Source of the DNA: JAABVY01 sp964627935
GTDB taxonomy: Bacteria; Zixibacteria; MSB-5A5; JAABVY01
DNA length: 64,000 nucleotides
Assembly: GCA_964627935.1 (NCBI GenBank)
Contig: CAZVLB010000004.1
Coordinates: forward strand, 62,001 to 126,000
Direction of reading: 5' to 3'
Part shown: one piece after another, positions 1 through 7,783 of the stretch
Layout of the letters: every line of letters begins with the position of its first letter
Position numbering within the stretch: position 1 is the first letter of the stretch
Notes under the pieces: generated by a model
Seen by the model: the letters and a program-made list of their open reading frames with translations, nothing else
What the model was told of the DNA's origin: nothing
Database searches by the model: none
Position numbers and translations under genes: made by a program

Positions 1-42
1 ATCAATCGGGGACGCGGCATTTTTGCGAGAACCTGATGCCAT
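1..42 (-). CDS. Possible start of a divergent gene leaving the window
   Basis: On the minus strand an ATG at position 42 opens a reading frame that stays open to the window edge and begins MASGSRKNAASPID. A purine-rich GGGTGGT lies just upstream, resembling the AGGTGG-type site of the 18.4 kb gene. Only 14 codons are visible, so no function can be given and the call may be wrong. Confidence 0.22.
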   Translation of the reverse strand, partial: MASGSRKNAASPID

Positions 43-321
43 CTACCACCCACTGCCTGCTGTGCAGGTAGTGTTAAAGTTACCCAATATATCTAAATAG
101 ATATACGAATAATTCGCCTGATTATAGCATTCACTTGCTTTTCTGTCAAGGCTAATCGAATCAAATCTAGACAGCCATAAGGCGTGCGGGTGGCAGATTT
201 CATGACAAACTCATATTAAAATTATCTTGCATCTGCGCATTAAAATCCCTAAATCTAATATAGATGGTCAAAATCAATGGGGGCTAAAAAGTTATGGATT
301 TTCCTCGGAGCTGATAATTAT
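43..321. other. Divergent intergenic region
   Basis: About 280 bases with no convincing gene. The stretch is A+T-rich around positions 85-135 and 215-275 and probably holds the promoter of the mscS-corA-mscS cluster. I could not fix -35 and -10 boxes with confidence. An alternative TTG/ATG-type start for the first mscS gene at 277 lies inside it but has no ribosome binding site. Confidence 0.4.
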
Positions 322-1398
322 ATGGACCTTATTCAAAATCTGTTTGCGGATTTCACGGAATCGCTCTCCTCATGGCTGGGCGTGATCGTTGTTATTTTGC
401 TGGCATTTATAATTACATTCGTTGCCGGCAAAAGATCGACTGCTGTGGGAAGACATAAATTCGGGGCCCAGCTTGTAAAACTGCTGGTGTTTGTGATTAG
501 CGTGATAGTTATAATCCTGATTTTGCCGATCAGCGAATCCTCGCAAAATCAACTGCTGACCCTGATAGGAATTATTCTCAGTGCCATAATTGCGCTTTCC
601 TCGACCACCTTTGTGGGCAATGCCATGGCCGGATTGATGCACCGCTCGATTCGCAATTTCCGCTCCGGCGATTTTATTAAAGCAGGTGATCATTTCGGCC
701 GGGTTTCCGACCGGGGCCTGTTTCATGTCGAGGTGCAGACAATCGACAGCGACTTGATTACCATTCCAAACTTATATCTCGTAACGAATCCGGTCAAAGT
801 CACACGTTCCAGCGGCACTATCATTTCAGCCTCCGTTTCGCTCGGCTATGATGTCCCGCGCACCACAGTCGAGAAATATCTGCTGGCCGCGGCCGAGGCA
901 TCCGAATTGAGCGAACCGTTTGTACATGTGACCGAGCTGGGAAATTTCTCGGTAACATATCAGATTTCCGGTCTCCTGAAGGATGTCAAGCACCTGATTT
1001 CGGCCCGTTCCAACCTGCATAAGAAGATGCTGGACGAGCTCCAGGAGAATGGCATCGAGATAGTTTCACCTACATTCATGAATACCCGCGCACTCGACCC
1101 CGAACAGCCGATACTGCCCGAACGCGGCCCGCGGGAGTTTATTGAAAAGGATGATGAGATGATAAACGCCGCCGAAAAACTGCTTTTTGACAAGGCCGAA
1201 CAGGCCGAGGTCCTGGAAAAACTGAGCGACAGATTCGAGCAGCTTGGAAAAGAAATCGAGGGTCTCAAGGAACAAATCGACGGCGCACCCAATGAGATTT
1301 CTAAGGAGAGCTTAAAACAGGAAAGAGAAAGAGCGCAGAAAAGGCGCGATAGAATCGCCGAACTTCTGGAAAGGCGTGAAGACGAAGAACACAAATAG
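322..1398 (+). CDS. MscS-family mechanosensitive channel with long charged C-terminus
   Basis: An integral inner-membrane channel of the small-conductance mechanosensitive (MscS) family, expected to open under membrane tension and release osmolytes. Three hydrophobic segments (about residues 18-37, 51-70 and 79-108) are followed by the MscS beta domain with the typical pattern of a GDFIKAGDHFGRV-like strand and an IPNLYL segment. The C-terminal 90 residues are rich in Glu, Lys and Arg and look like a coiled coil, longer than in E. coli MscS (286 residues). The frame is open from ATG 277, but ATG 322 has GGAG eleven bases upstream and puts the start just before the first hydrophobic segment, so I prefer 322 (358 aa). 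It is the first gene of a same-strand run with corA and a second mscS gene, suggesting a shared role in ion or turgor balance. Subfamily and gating properties are not visible. Confidence 0.85.
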   Translation: MDLIQNLFADFTESLSSWLGVIVVILLAFIITFVAGKRSTAVGRHKFGAQLVKLLVFVISVIVIILILPISESSQNQLLTLIGIILSAIIALSSTTFVGNAMAGLMHRSIRNFRSGDFIKAGDHFGRVSDRGLFHVEVQTIDSDLITIPNLYLVTNPVKVTRSSGTIISASVSLGYDVPRTTVEKYLLAAAEASELSEPFVHVTELGNFSVTYQISGLLKDVKHLISARSNLHKKMLDELQENGIEIVSPTFMNTRALDPEQPILPERGPREFIEKDDEMINAAEKLLFDKAEQAEVLEKLSDRFEQLGKEIEGLKEQIDGAPNEISKESLKQERERAQKRRDRIAELLERREDEEHK

Positions 1399-1437
1399 TC
1401 CCGTCAAAACAGAAGACAGTAACTAAAAGGGAGATGC

Positions 1438-2520
1438 ATGTTCAATTACATGGTCAAGAAAATGTCGAAGAAAATCGGGCTGTCGCCCGGTTCGGTTGTC
1501 TATGTCGGAACACCAAAAACCGAAAAAGTCACAATCGATATTATTGACTATGATCAGACCAATTACGAAGAAAAGAACAACGTCACTATTGAGGAATGCC
1601 TGAAGTACATCATAACCGATACGGTGACATGGATTAATGTTAACGGTGTACATGATGAAGAAATTGTAAAAAATCTTTGTGATCACTACGAGATTCATCC
1701 GCTGACCCAGGAAGATATTGCCAACACCGGCCAGCGTCCCAAGCTGGAAGAATTCCCTGATTATATTGTGTTGATCCTGAAGATGCTCTCGCTTTCAGAA
1801 GAGAGCGAACACATAGTCTCAGAACAGGTCAGTATTGTTTTCGGAAAAAATTTTGTTATTTCATTTCAGGAATATGCCGGCGACGTCTTCGACCGGGTGC
1901 GTGATCGTCTGAAGAAGACTTCGCCACGACTGCGCTTTCGCAGATCCGACTATCTGGCTTATGCCCTGGCAGATGCTGTTGTTGACCATTATTTCCTGCT
2001 TCTTGAACATTACAGCGATATCTCGGAAGAGTTGGAACAACGAACCCTTACCTCGCCGCGCAAGGAAGACATGGAAACGGTTCATCATATCAAGCGCGGA
2101 TTGATCCTGATCCGGCGCTCAGTCTGGCCGCTGCGCGAGGCAACCGGGGCGCTTGCAAAGCTCGAGTCCACCCTTATTGATGAATCCACCCGGATATATA
2201 TATCCGATCTTTATGAACATGTTCTGCATGTTATAGATTCGGTGGAATCGATTCGCGAGATGGTTTCGAGCCTGATGGATATGTATCTGTCGAGTATCTC
2301 CAATCGCATGAACCAGGTAATGAAAGTTTTGACAATTATAGCCACGATCTTTATTCCGCTGAGCTTTTTTGCCGGCGTTTATGGCATGAATTTCGACACC
2401 TCGAGTCCTTTCAATATGCCCGAGTTGTCATACAAATACGGTTACCTGATGTTCTGGGGCATTGTGATTGTACTGGGAGTCGGCCTGCTTATCTTTTTTA
2501 AGCGCAAAGACTGGCTTTAA
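1438..2520 (+). CDS. corA: CorA-family magnesium/cobalt transporter
   Basis: A pentameric inner-membrane channel for Mg2+ (also Co2+ or Ni2+ in relatives). The signature YGMN loop, whose Gly-Met-Asn forms the selectivity filter, is at about residue 316, between two C-terminal membrane helices (about 294-315 and 333-353). The first 290 residues form the acidic and helical cytoplasmic funnel, with a conserved HPLTQEDI segment. The protein ends in positively charged KRKDWL, as usual for CorA. Its 360 residues fit the family. ATG 1438 has GGGAG four to five bases upstream. It lies 39 bases after the first mscS gene and 56 before the second, so the three are probably one transcript. The odd genes of the pair are both stretch channels, suggesting combined ion and turgor control. 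Confidence 0.93.
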   Translation: MFNYMVKKMSKKIGLSPGSVVYVGTPKTEKVTIDIIDYDQTNYEEKNNVTIEECLKYIITDTVTWINVNGVHDEEIVKNLCDHYEIHPLTQEDIANTGQRPKLEEFPDYIVLILKMLSLSEESEHIVSEQVSIVFGKNFVISFQEYAGDVFDRVRDRLKKTSPRLRFRRSDYLAYALADAVVDHYFLLLEHYSDISEELEQRTLTSPRKEDMETVHHIKRGLILIRRSVWPLREATGALAKLESTLIDESTRIYISDLYEHVLHVIDSVESIREMVSSLMDMYLSSISNRMNQVMKVLTIIATIFIPLSFFAGVYGMNFDTSSPFNMPELSYKYGYLMFWGIVIVLGVGLLIFFKRKDWL

Positions 2521-2576
2521 TACCGCATCTTTAAATATAGAAATTATATTTTGATTCTCTACTATGAGGAGGAGTT

Positions 2577-3503
2577 ATGGATTTTCAGAAAATTCTTGAC
2601 CTGACAGTTGACTGGTTTCTAAGTAGCGGCCTGCGCATACTGGTGATAATAATAATCGCCATAATTGCCATGACGCTTGCAAAGATGCTGGCCAACAGGA
2701 TACTTGCGCCGCTAAAAGAGGGCAGCCGGGGAATTGAGGCCAAAAAACGCGCCGACACTCTTGGAGCAATAATTACCTATGTTCTATCGGTAGCTGTAAT
2801 CTCGGTAGCGATTGTGGTAATCCTGAGTGAATTCGGCGTGCAGATCGGGCCCATACTGGCTGCCGCCGGTGTTGTCGGCCTGGCTGTAGGTTTTGGTGCC
2901 CAGTCGCTGGTACAGGATGTTATCAGCGGATTTTTTATACTCTTGCAGGATGAAGTCCGTGTTGGGGATGTTGTCAATGTTGGCGGAAAGGGCGGCCTGG
3001 TTGAGCAGGTTAATCTCAAGATGGTGGTTTTGCGCGATCTTTCCGGCAATGTGCACTATATTCGCAATGGCCTGATAGATGTCGTTACCAATATGACCAA
3101 GGATTATTCCTTCTATCTTTTCAACATAGGAGTGGCTTACCGCGAGAAATATGATGATGTGGTCGCTGTGGTAAAAGAGATCGATGAAGGGATGCGTAAT
3201 GATGATGATTTTAAGGATGATATTCTCGAACCGATCGAGATACTGGGTCTGGATGAATTCGGAGATTCTGCCATCACAATCAAGGCTCGCATCAAGACCA
3301 AGCCTATCAAACAATGGCGCGTGGGAAGAGAATTTAACCGCCGCATGAAGATGGCCTTTGATGAAAAGGATATCGAGATCCCGTTCCCGCACCTTACTAT
3401 GTACATGGGCATGGACAAGGATGGTTCCGCACCGCCAATGAATATCCGCATGGAAGGCGAGGAGCCGAAAATCCCCCAAACCGAAGAAAAGAAATCGGCG
3501 TAA
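2577..3503 (+). CDS. MscS-family mechanosensitive channel (second copy)
   Basis: A 308-residue MscS-type channel much closer to the canonical form than the first copy. Three membrane helices (about 13-38, 60-87 and 90-110) precede the pore segment GAQSLVQDVISGFFIL and the beta domain beginning DEVRVGDVV, both typical of MscS. A cytoplasmic alpha/beta domain follows with IPFPH near the end (about residue 264), the usual closing strand. The tail after residue 275 is short and charged. GGAGGAG lies just before ATG 2577, making the start secure. It is the last gene of the mscS-corA-mscS run and ends 11 bases before a strong bidirectional terminator. The two mscS genes are divergent in sequence, so this is not a recent local duplication. 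Confidence 0.93.
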   Translation: MDFQKILDLTVDWFLSSGLRILVIIIIAIIAMTLAKMLANRILAPLKEGSRGIEAKKRADTLGAIITYVLSVAVISVAIVVILSEFGVQIGPILAAAGVVGLAVGFGAQSLVQDVISGFFILLQDEVRVGDVVNVGGKGGLVEQVNLKMVVLRDLSGNVHYIRNGLIDVVTNMTKDYSFYLFNIGVAYREKYDDVVAVVKEIDEGMRNDDDFKDDILEPIEILGLDEFGDSAITIKARIKTKPIKQWRVGREFNRRMKMAFDEKDIEIPFPHLTMYMGMDKDGSAPPMNIRMEGEEPKIPQTEEKKSA

Positions 3504-3513
3504 TTATAATCAT

Positions 3514-3546
3514 AAAAAAGGCAGATCGTTGTGATCTGCCTTTTTT
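3514..3546. terminator. Bidirectional rho-independent terminator
   Basis: A perfect 8-bp stem (GGCAGATC / GATCTGCC) with a GTTGT loop is flanked by six A on the left and six T on the right. It sits between the ends of the second mscS gene (+) and the S9 peptidase gene (-), so it can stop both transcripts. Confidence 0.93.
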
Positions 3547-3549
3547 AAT

Positions 3550-5610
3550 TTACTTATCTTCAGGTTTCAGCCTGCTGTAATCTAATTCGTAATCGGGCGG
3601 ATCGCCGCCATCACCTTTCAAATAATGATCGAACCAGCGCATCATGCGCAGATTGTAATCGTAGCGTGAGGCAGCCCTTTTGTTGCCGTGACCTTCATCC
3701 TTGTAAAAGATCAGCCTGACCGGAACATTACCGAGCGTTTTAAGGTAGCGGTAGAGTTCCATGGACTGGCTGGGATGAACCCGTGTATCATCCTCGCCAT
3801 GTAGTATCAGAAGAGGCGTTTGCGCTTTCCGGGCATAATAAATCGGGCTGCGCTCCAGATACCATTGCCATTTTTCCCAGGGCCAGTTGCGCGCATGAAC
3901 ATAGTACATCTCCATGGGAATATCAGTAGTTCCGAATTTCGAAAGCAGATCGGATACTCCGACCGCCATCACACCGGCGGCAAAATGCTCACTCAGGGCC
4001 GTCGAGGCCCATGCGGTTGCATAGCCGCCATAGGAACCGCCGGTGATCCCGACTTTATTCCTGTCGGTGATACCCATTTCAATCAGATGATCGACAGCAT
4101 CAACCAGGTCATCGAATTCTTTGCCGGCATAATCGGCCTGGCCCATCATGGAAAACTCAACCCCGCGCCCGGTACTTCCGCGATAATTGGGATAAAACAC
4201 CGCATAGCCTTCAGCGGCGGCCATCTGACCCGGACCGGAATACCATGTCAGCCAAGAATCGGTACGGTTGGCTTCGGGACCGCCATGCACCGATAGTATT
4301 GTCGGATAGCTCTGGCCCTCCTGATAATTTATGGGATAGATCAAAATGCCCTGAAGTTCCAGACCGTCACGGGCGGTATAGTTGATCACTTCCTGTTTTC
4401 CCAGGGTCAAATCATCGAGCCATTTATTGCTGACAGTCAGACGCCGGGGTTCGCCCTTGTCGAGCCTGTAGTAGAACAGCTCGCCGGGATAATCAGAGGA
4501 ACTGCCAACCAGTGCCGCGTTTTTTCCGGCTTTGTCTATGAATATGTTATTATAGACCGGCCTGCTCTCGGGAATAAGTGTCTTCATCACCGAACCATCG
4601 ATCTTGATCGTACCGACAACGCTGTGCACATTGACATCGGCATGAAACAGAATCGTTTCCGTGTCAAGCCAATGTATCTGATCCACATGGCCGTTGAAAT
4701 CTGTCAGCACCGGCACCATATCACCCCCGCCAGAGGGTAGCAGATATATTTCCCCTTCGCGCGGATCATGAATATCCCGTCCGCTGACAATTGCCAGATA
4801 ACGGCCATCGGGACTCCAGGCAATATCTCCAAGTTTGCCGGGATTTTTGAAGCGCACCAGAATTTCACCGCTTTGCGGATCGATTATGGCCACGCGACGG
4901 AACATGTAGCGGTCGTCGACCAGCGGAGTTGGGGCCAGAGAAAGCGCCAGTTTTGAACCATCAGGGCTGAAGACCGGGTCATAAGCCGATTCATCCAACT
5001 CAATTTTACGCGGGAATTCTGCGCTGTCGTTTATATCGACCAACCAGATTCGATAGTGGCGCCAGTCTTCCTCATAAATTTTCTGGTTGAAACCATGGTC
5101 ATCGAGTTCTTCCTGCCTGGCACTGCAGGTATCTTTGGCCCGTATGGCAATCGTACGGCTGTCAGGTGACCAGCTGATATCCTGAATATCATCATCAAGC
5201 TCAACCAGTTTGCGCGATTCGCCGCCTTCGGCCGGGATAATATAAAGCGCGATATCATCATCGCCTTCCCGTTCAGAGCGATAGGCGATATATTTGCCAT
5301 CCGGCGACCATGTCGGATTGAATATGCGAACTTTGCCGGTTATATATGGCCGTGAATTGCCCTCTGTGTCAGTGACATGCAGTTCGATAAAGGCCTTGCC
5401 GTTTTCATCAACAAACGGATTGCGCGGGATCAGCTTTGTATAGGCAATCTGCCTGCCGTCAGGGGAGATGTCCGCATCATAGACATACTGAAGTTTAGCC
5501 AGATGCTCGGGCGTAAATCCCTGTGCCATGCATGTACCGATGGGAACAAAAATCACCATAAGTATTGCGGCAATAATGGAAACGCCCGATTTATTGTTTC
5601 TGCCTCTCAT
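3550..5610 (-). CDS. Exported S9-family prolyl oligopeptidase / acylaminoacyl peptidase
   Basis: A 686-residue serine peptidase of family S9 (dipeptidyl/acylaminoacyl peptidase type), predicted to cut short peptides in the periplasm or outside. An N-terminal signal peptide runs to about residue 30 (ends CMAQ). Residues 35-390 form a TolB/WD40-like propeller with repeated SPDG motifs (WSPDGKYIAY, WSPDSRTIAI, FSPDGSKLAL, WSPDGRYLAI). The catalytic alpha/beta hydrolase domain follows, with the nucleophile in GGSYGGY (Ser about 525), the acid in GEDDTRVHP (Asp about 604) and the base in DEGHG (His about 640). The start ATG has AGGAG nine bases upstream. The OPT oligopeptide transporter gene lies 46 bases upstream on the same strand, which suggests peptide cleavage and uptake are coupled. 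All catalytic residues are present. Confidence 0.93.
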   Translation of the reverse strand: MRGRNNKSGVSIIAAILMVIFVPIGTCMAQGFTPEHLAKLQYVYDADISPDGRQIAYTKLIPRNPFVDENGKAFIELHVTDTEGNSRPYITGKVRIFNPTWSPDGKYIAYRSEREGDDDIALYIIPAEGGESRKLVELDDDIQDISWSPDSRTIAIRAKDTCSARQEELDDHGFNQKIYEEDWRHYRIWLVDINDSAEFPRKIELDESAYDPVFSPDGSKLALSLAPTPLVDDRYMFRRVAIIDPQSGEILVRFKNPGKLGDIAWSPDGRYLAIVSGRDIHDPREGEIYLLPSGGGDMVPVLTDFNGHVDQIHWLDTETILFHADVNVHSVVGTIKIDGSVMKTLIPESRPVYNNIFIDKAGKNAALVGSSSDYPGELFYYRLDKGEPRRLTVSNKWLDDLTLGKQEVINYTARDGLELQGILIYPINYQEGQSYPTILSVHGGPEANRTDSWLTWYSGPGQMAAAEGYAVFYPNYRGSTGRGVEFSMMGQADYAGKEFDDLVDAVDHLIEMGITDRNKVGITGGSYGGYATAWASTALSEHFAAGVMAVGVSDLLSKFGTTDIPMEMYYVHARNWPWEKWQWYLERSPIYYARKAQTPLLILHGEDDTRVHPSQSMELYRYLKTLGNVPVRLIFYKDEGHGNKRAASRYDYNLRMMRWFDHYLKGDGGDPPDYELDYSRLKPEDK

Positions 5611-5656
5611 AATCGGTAGCTCCTGTAATTGAAAATTGAACGATCAGGTTAATGAT

Positions 5657-7603
5657 CTATTTCTTACTTTTGGTACGCATATACAGAATATATCCGAGAA
5701 GTATAAAAATCGCAATCGAGACAAGCTCACCCAATGGCACCGGCCAGTCGATTCCCAGTCCGCCAGGTTTGCCCTGATAAAAGGCCCAGAGCGCAATACC
5801 GACCCCCAGAAGTCCCTCACCGCCGATCAGGCCGGAGCTGAACAGAATACCTTTTTCGCGCCTGCTTTCAAGTGTGCTCATATCGCCCTTGTATCTTTTC
5901 TCGATCGTATGGCGCAAGAGCCCACCCAGGAATATCGGGGTCATAGTCGAGACCGGTAGATAGAGGCCCACCGCAAAGGGAAGTGAGGGCAACCCGGTCA
6001 ATTCAATCAAAAGCCCAAGTACCAGGCCCAGGATTACAAGTCCCCAGGGGATACCTGTTTCCAGCACGCCCTCGATAATTGTTTTCATCAAAACCGCCTG
6101 GGGAGCGGGCAGATCGGTCGAGCCGAAGGTATAGGATTTGGCCAGTATGATAATCGCGAATGCCACCGCCAGTGCCGATGATACCGCTCCCAATAGCTCT
6201 GAAACCTGCTGTTTGTAGGGAGTTGCGCCGACTATAAATCCGGTTTTCAGATCCTGCGAGGTATCTCCCGCAATTGAGGCCGCCACGCAAACTACCGTGC
6301 CCACTGTCAGGGCAGTGATTTTGCCGGCCATATCGGTCCATCCCAGCAATACGAATACTGCGCTGACGCCCAAAAGGGTGACGATTGTCATGCCTGAGGT
6401 GGGATTGGATGATACGCCCACCAGCCCCACAATTCTGGATGAAACAGTGACAAAGAAAAATGCGAAGATAGCGATAGCCGGTGCGGCTACGATACGAACC
6501 ATGGTAGTTGTGGCCAGTCCCAATAGATTTGGAATCAGGATCAGCAATGCAACAACTATCAGTACGCCGAAGAGCACAAATTTCAGCGGAAGATCGCGCT
6601 CATAGCGTTTGCTGTCATCATCCTCATCGTCCTCATCTTTGGCAGACAGACGGGCTCTCATCTGATCAACACCCAATTGAAAGGAACGAACCATAGTGGG
6701 AATGGATCGGATAATCGTGATGATTCCGCCGAATGCCACTGCTCCTGCACCTATGAATCGGATATAGTTGTTCCAGATTTCCGAGGGAGTCATGCTGCTG
6801 ATCAAAACATCGCTATGCGGCAGGAATGTCCCGCTCCATTGATCCCCGAAAGCGGCCAGCAGGGGAATAATTATCACCCATGAGATCATGCCGCCGGCTA
6901 CCATGATCGAGGCTATCCTGAAACCGAGTATATAGCCCACACCCAGAAGCGCGGGTGTGGTTCTGATTCCGAGCTGAGCCTTATTGATACCCGGCAGGAA
7001 GAAATAAACCTTGTCCTTCCAGAGCATCAAAAAGCCGATGAAAAATTTGTATACAAGCCCAACCGCAAGTCCCAGGAAAACATTGGCCGCGCTGGTCGTT
7101 TTGGAATCGCTGGCTATCAGCACCTTGGCGCAGGCGGTACCCTCGGGATAGGGTAGTTTGCCATGTTCCTCTTTTATCAGGAACCTGCGCAAGGGTATCA
7201 TGAACAGGATTCCCAGCACCCCGCCCAACATAGCCAGGCCGCCGATCTGCCAGATTGATGGATTCAGTCCCCATAAAAACAATGCCGGGATTGTAAAGAT
7301 TACACCCGAGGCCAGGGATGAACTGGCCGATCCGGTAGTCTGGGCGATATTGGCCTCGAGAATCGAGGATTTGCCCATCAGCCGCTCGGTGAGTTTGAAA
7401 AAACCGACGGACATGACCGCTACCGGAATCGAAGTGGATACTGTAAGTCCTGCCAGAAGTCCGAGATAGGCGTTGGCCGCCCCGAAAAGTATACCGAAGA
7501 CTATTCCCGTTGCGATTGACCTGGGCGTGAATTCAGGAATGCCCCTGGCTTTGGTTACATACGGTACGAATTCCTGATTATCATTCTTGCCCGGTGACTG
7601 CAA
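5657..7603 (-). CDS. OPT-family oligopeptide transporter
   Basis: A polytopic inner-membrane transporter of the oligopeptide transporter (OPT) superfamily, probably a proton-coupled importer of small peptides; some relatives move metal chelates instead. The N-terminal FTPRSIATGIVFGILFGAAN and the following AGLTVSTSIPVAV segments are characteristic of the bacterial OPT clade. About 15-16 hydrophobic segments fill the 648 residues, with one acidic cytoplasmic loop (DEDDEDDD, about residues 325-332). The start is TTG at 7603, supported by AGAGGT seven bases upstream; no in-frame ATG is better. It is followed on the same strand by the exported S9 peptidase, consistent with peptide use. The substrate cannot be read from sequence. 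Confidence 0.9.
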   Translation of the reverse strand: MQSPGKNDNQEFVPYVTKARGIPEFTPRSIATGIVFGILFGAANAYLGLLAGLTVSTSIPVAVMSVGFFKLTERLMGKSSILEANIAQTTGSASSSLASGVIFTIPALFLWGLNPSIWQIGGLAMLGGVLGILFMIPLRRFLIKEEHGKLPYPEGTACAKVLIASDSKTTSAANVFLGLAVGLVYKFFIGFLMLWKDKVYFFLPGINKAQLGIRTTPALLGVGYILGFRIASIMVAGGMISWVIIIPLLAAFGDQWSGTFLPHSDVLISSMTPSEIWNNYIRFIGAGAVAFGGIITIIRSIPTMVRSFQLGVDQMRARLSAKDEDDEDDDSKRYERDLPLKFVLFGVLIVVALLILIPNLLGLATTTMVRIVAAPAIAIFAFFFVTVSSRIVGLVGVSSNPTSGMTIVTLLGVSAVFVLLGWTDMAGKITALTVGTVVCVAASIAGDTSQDLKTGFIVGATPYKQQVSELLGAVSSALAVAFAIIILAKSYTFGSTDLPAPQAVLMKTIIEGVLETGIPWGLVILGLVLGLLIELTGLPSLPFAVGLYLPVSTMTPIFLGGLLRHTIEKRYKGDMSTLESRREKGILFSSGLIGGEGLLGVGIALWAFYQGKPGGLGIDWPVPLGELVSIAIFILLGYILYMRTKSKK

Positions 7604-7669
7604 ATTTATACCTCTTCGGATGATAAATGCAATTGTCAGATAGCTGATTATAAAAAAACTGAGGGCCGA

Positions 7670-7698
7670 TTGACAAGTTATTTCTGAATTTTTAGATT
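7670..7698 (+). promoter_or_regulatory. Sigma-70-type promoter for the GT-C glycosyltransferase gene
   Basis: TTGACA (7670-7675) is followed after exactly 17 bases by TAGATT (7693-7698), a good housekeeping promoter about 85 bases upstream of the gene at 7784. A 9-bp inverted repeat, TTAGATTGA (7692-7700) and TCAATCTAA (7728-7736), overlaps the -10 box and the likely start of transcription and could be an operator. Confidence 0.55.
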
Positions 7699-7783
7699 GA
7701 CCCAGCCATGATTTGGTTTATCTAAAATCAATCTAACTATATTTTATTTGTATTTTCAGGGCCGACAGACTTTACTGTAAGAA

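Noticed and set aside
2784..3479. Long antisense frame (231 codons) opposite the second mscS gene
   Set aside because: It lies wholly within a clear MscS gene and its product has no recognisable domain. Other long antisense frames (for example 14651-15337, 23052-23855, 41495-42133, 53038-53646, 57890-58504) are of the same kind.
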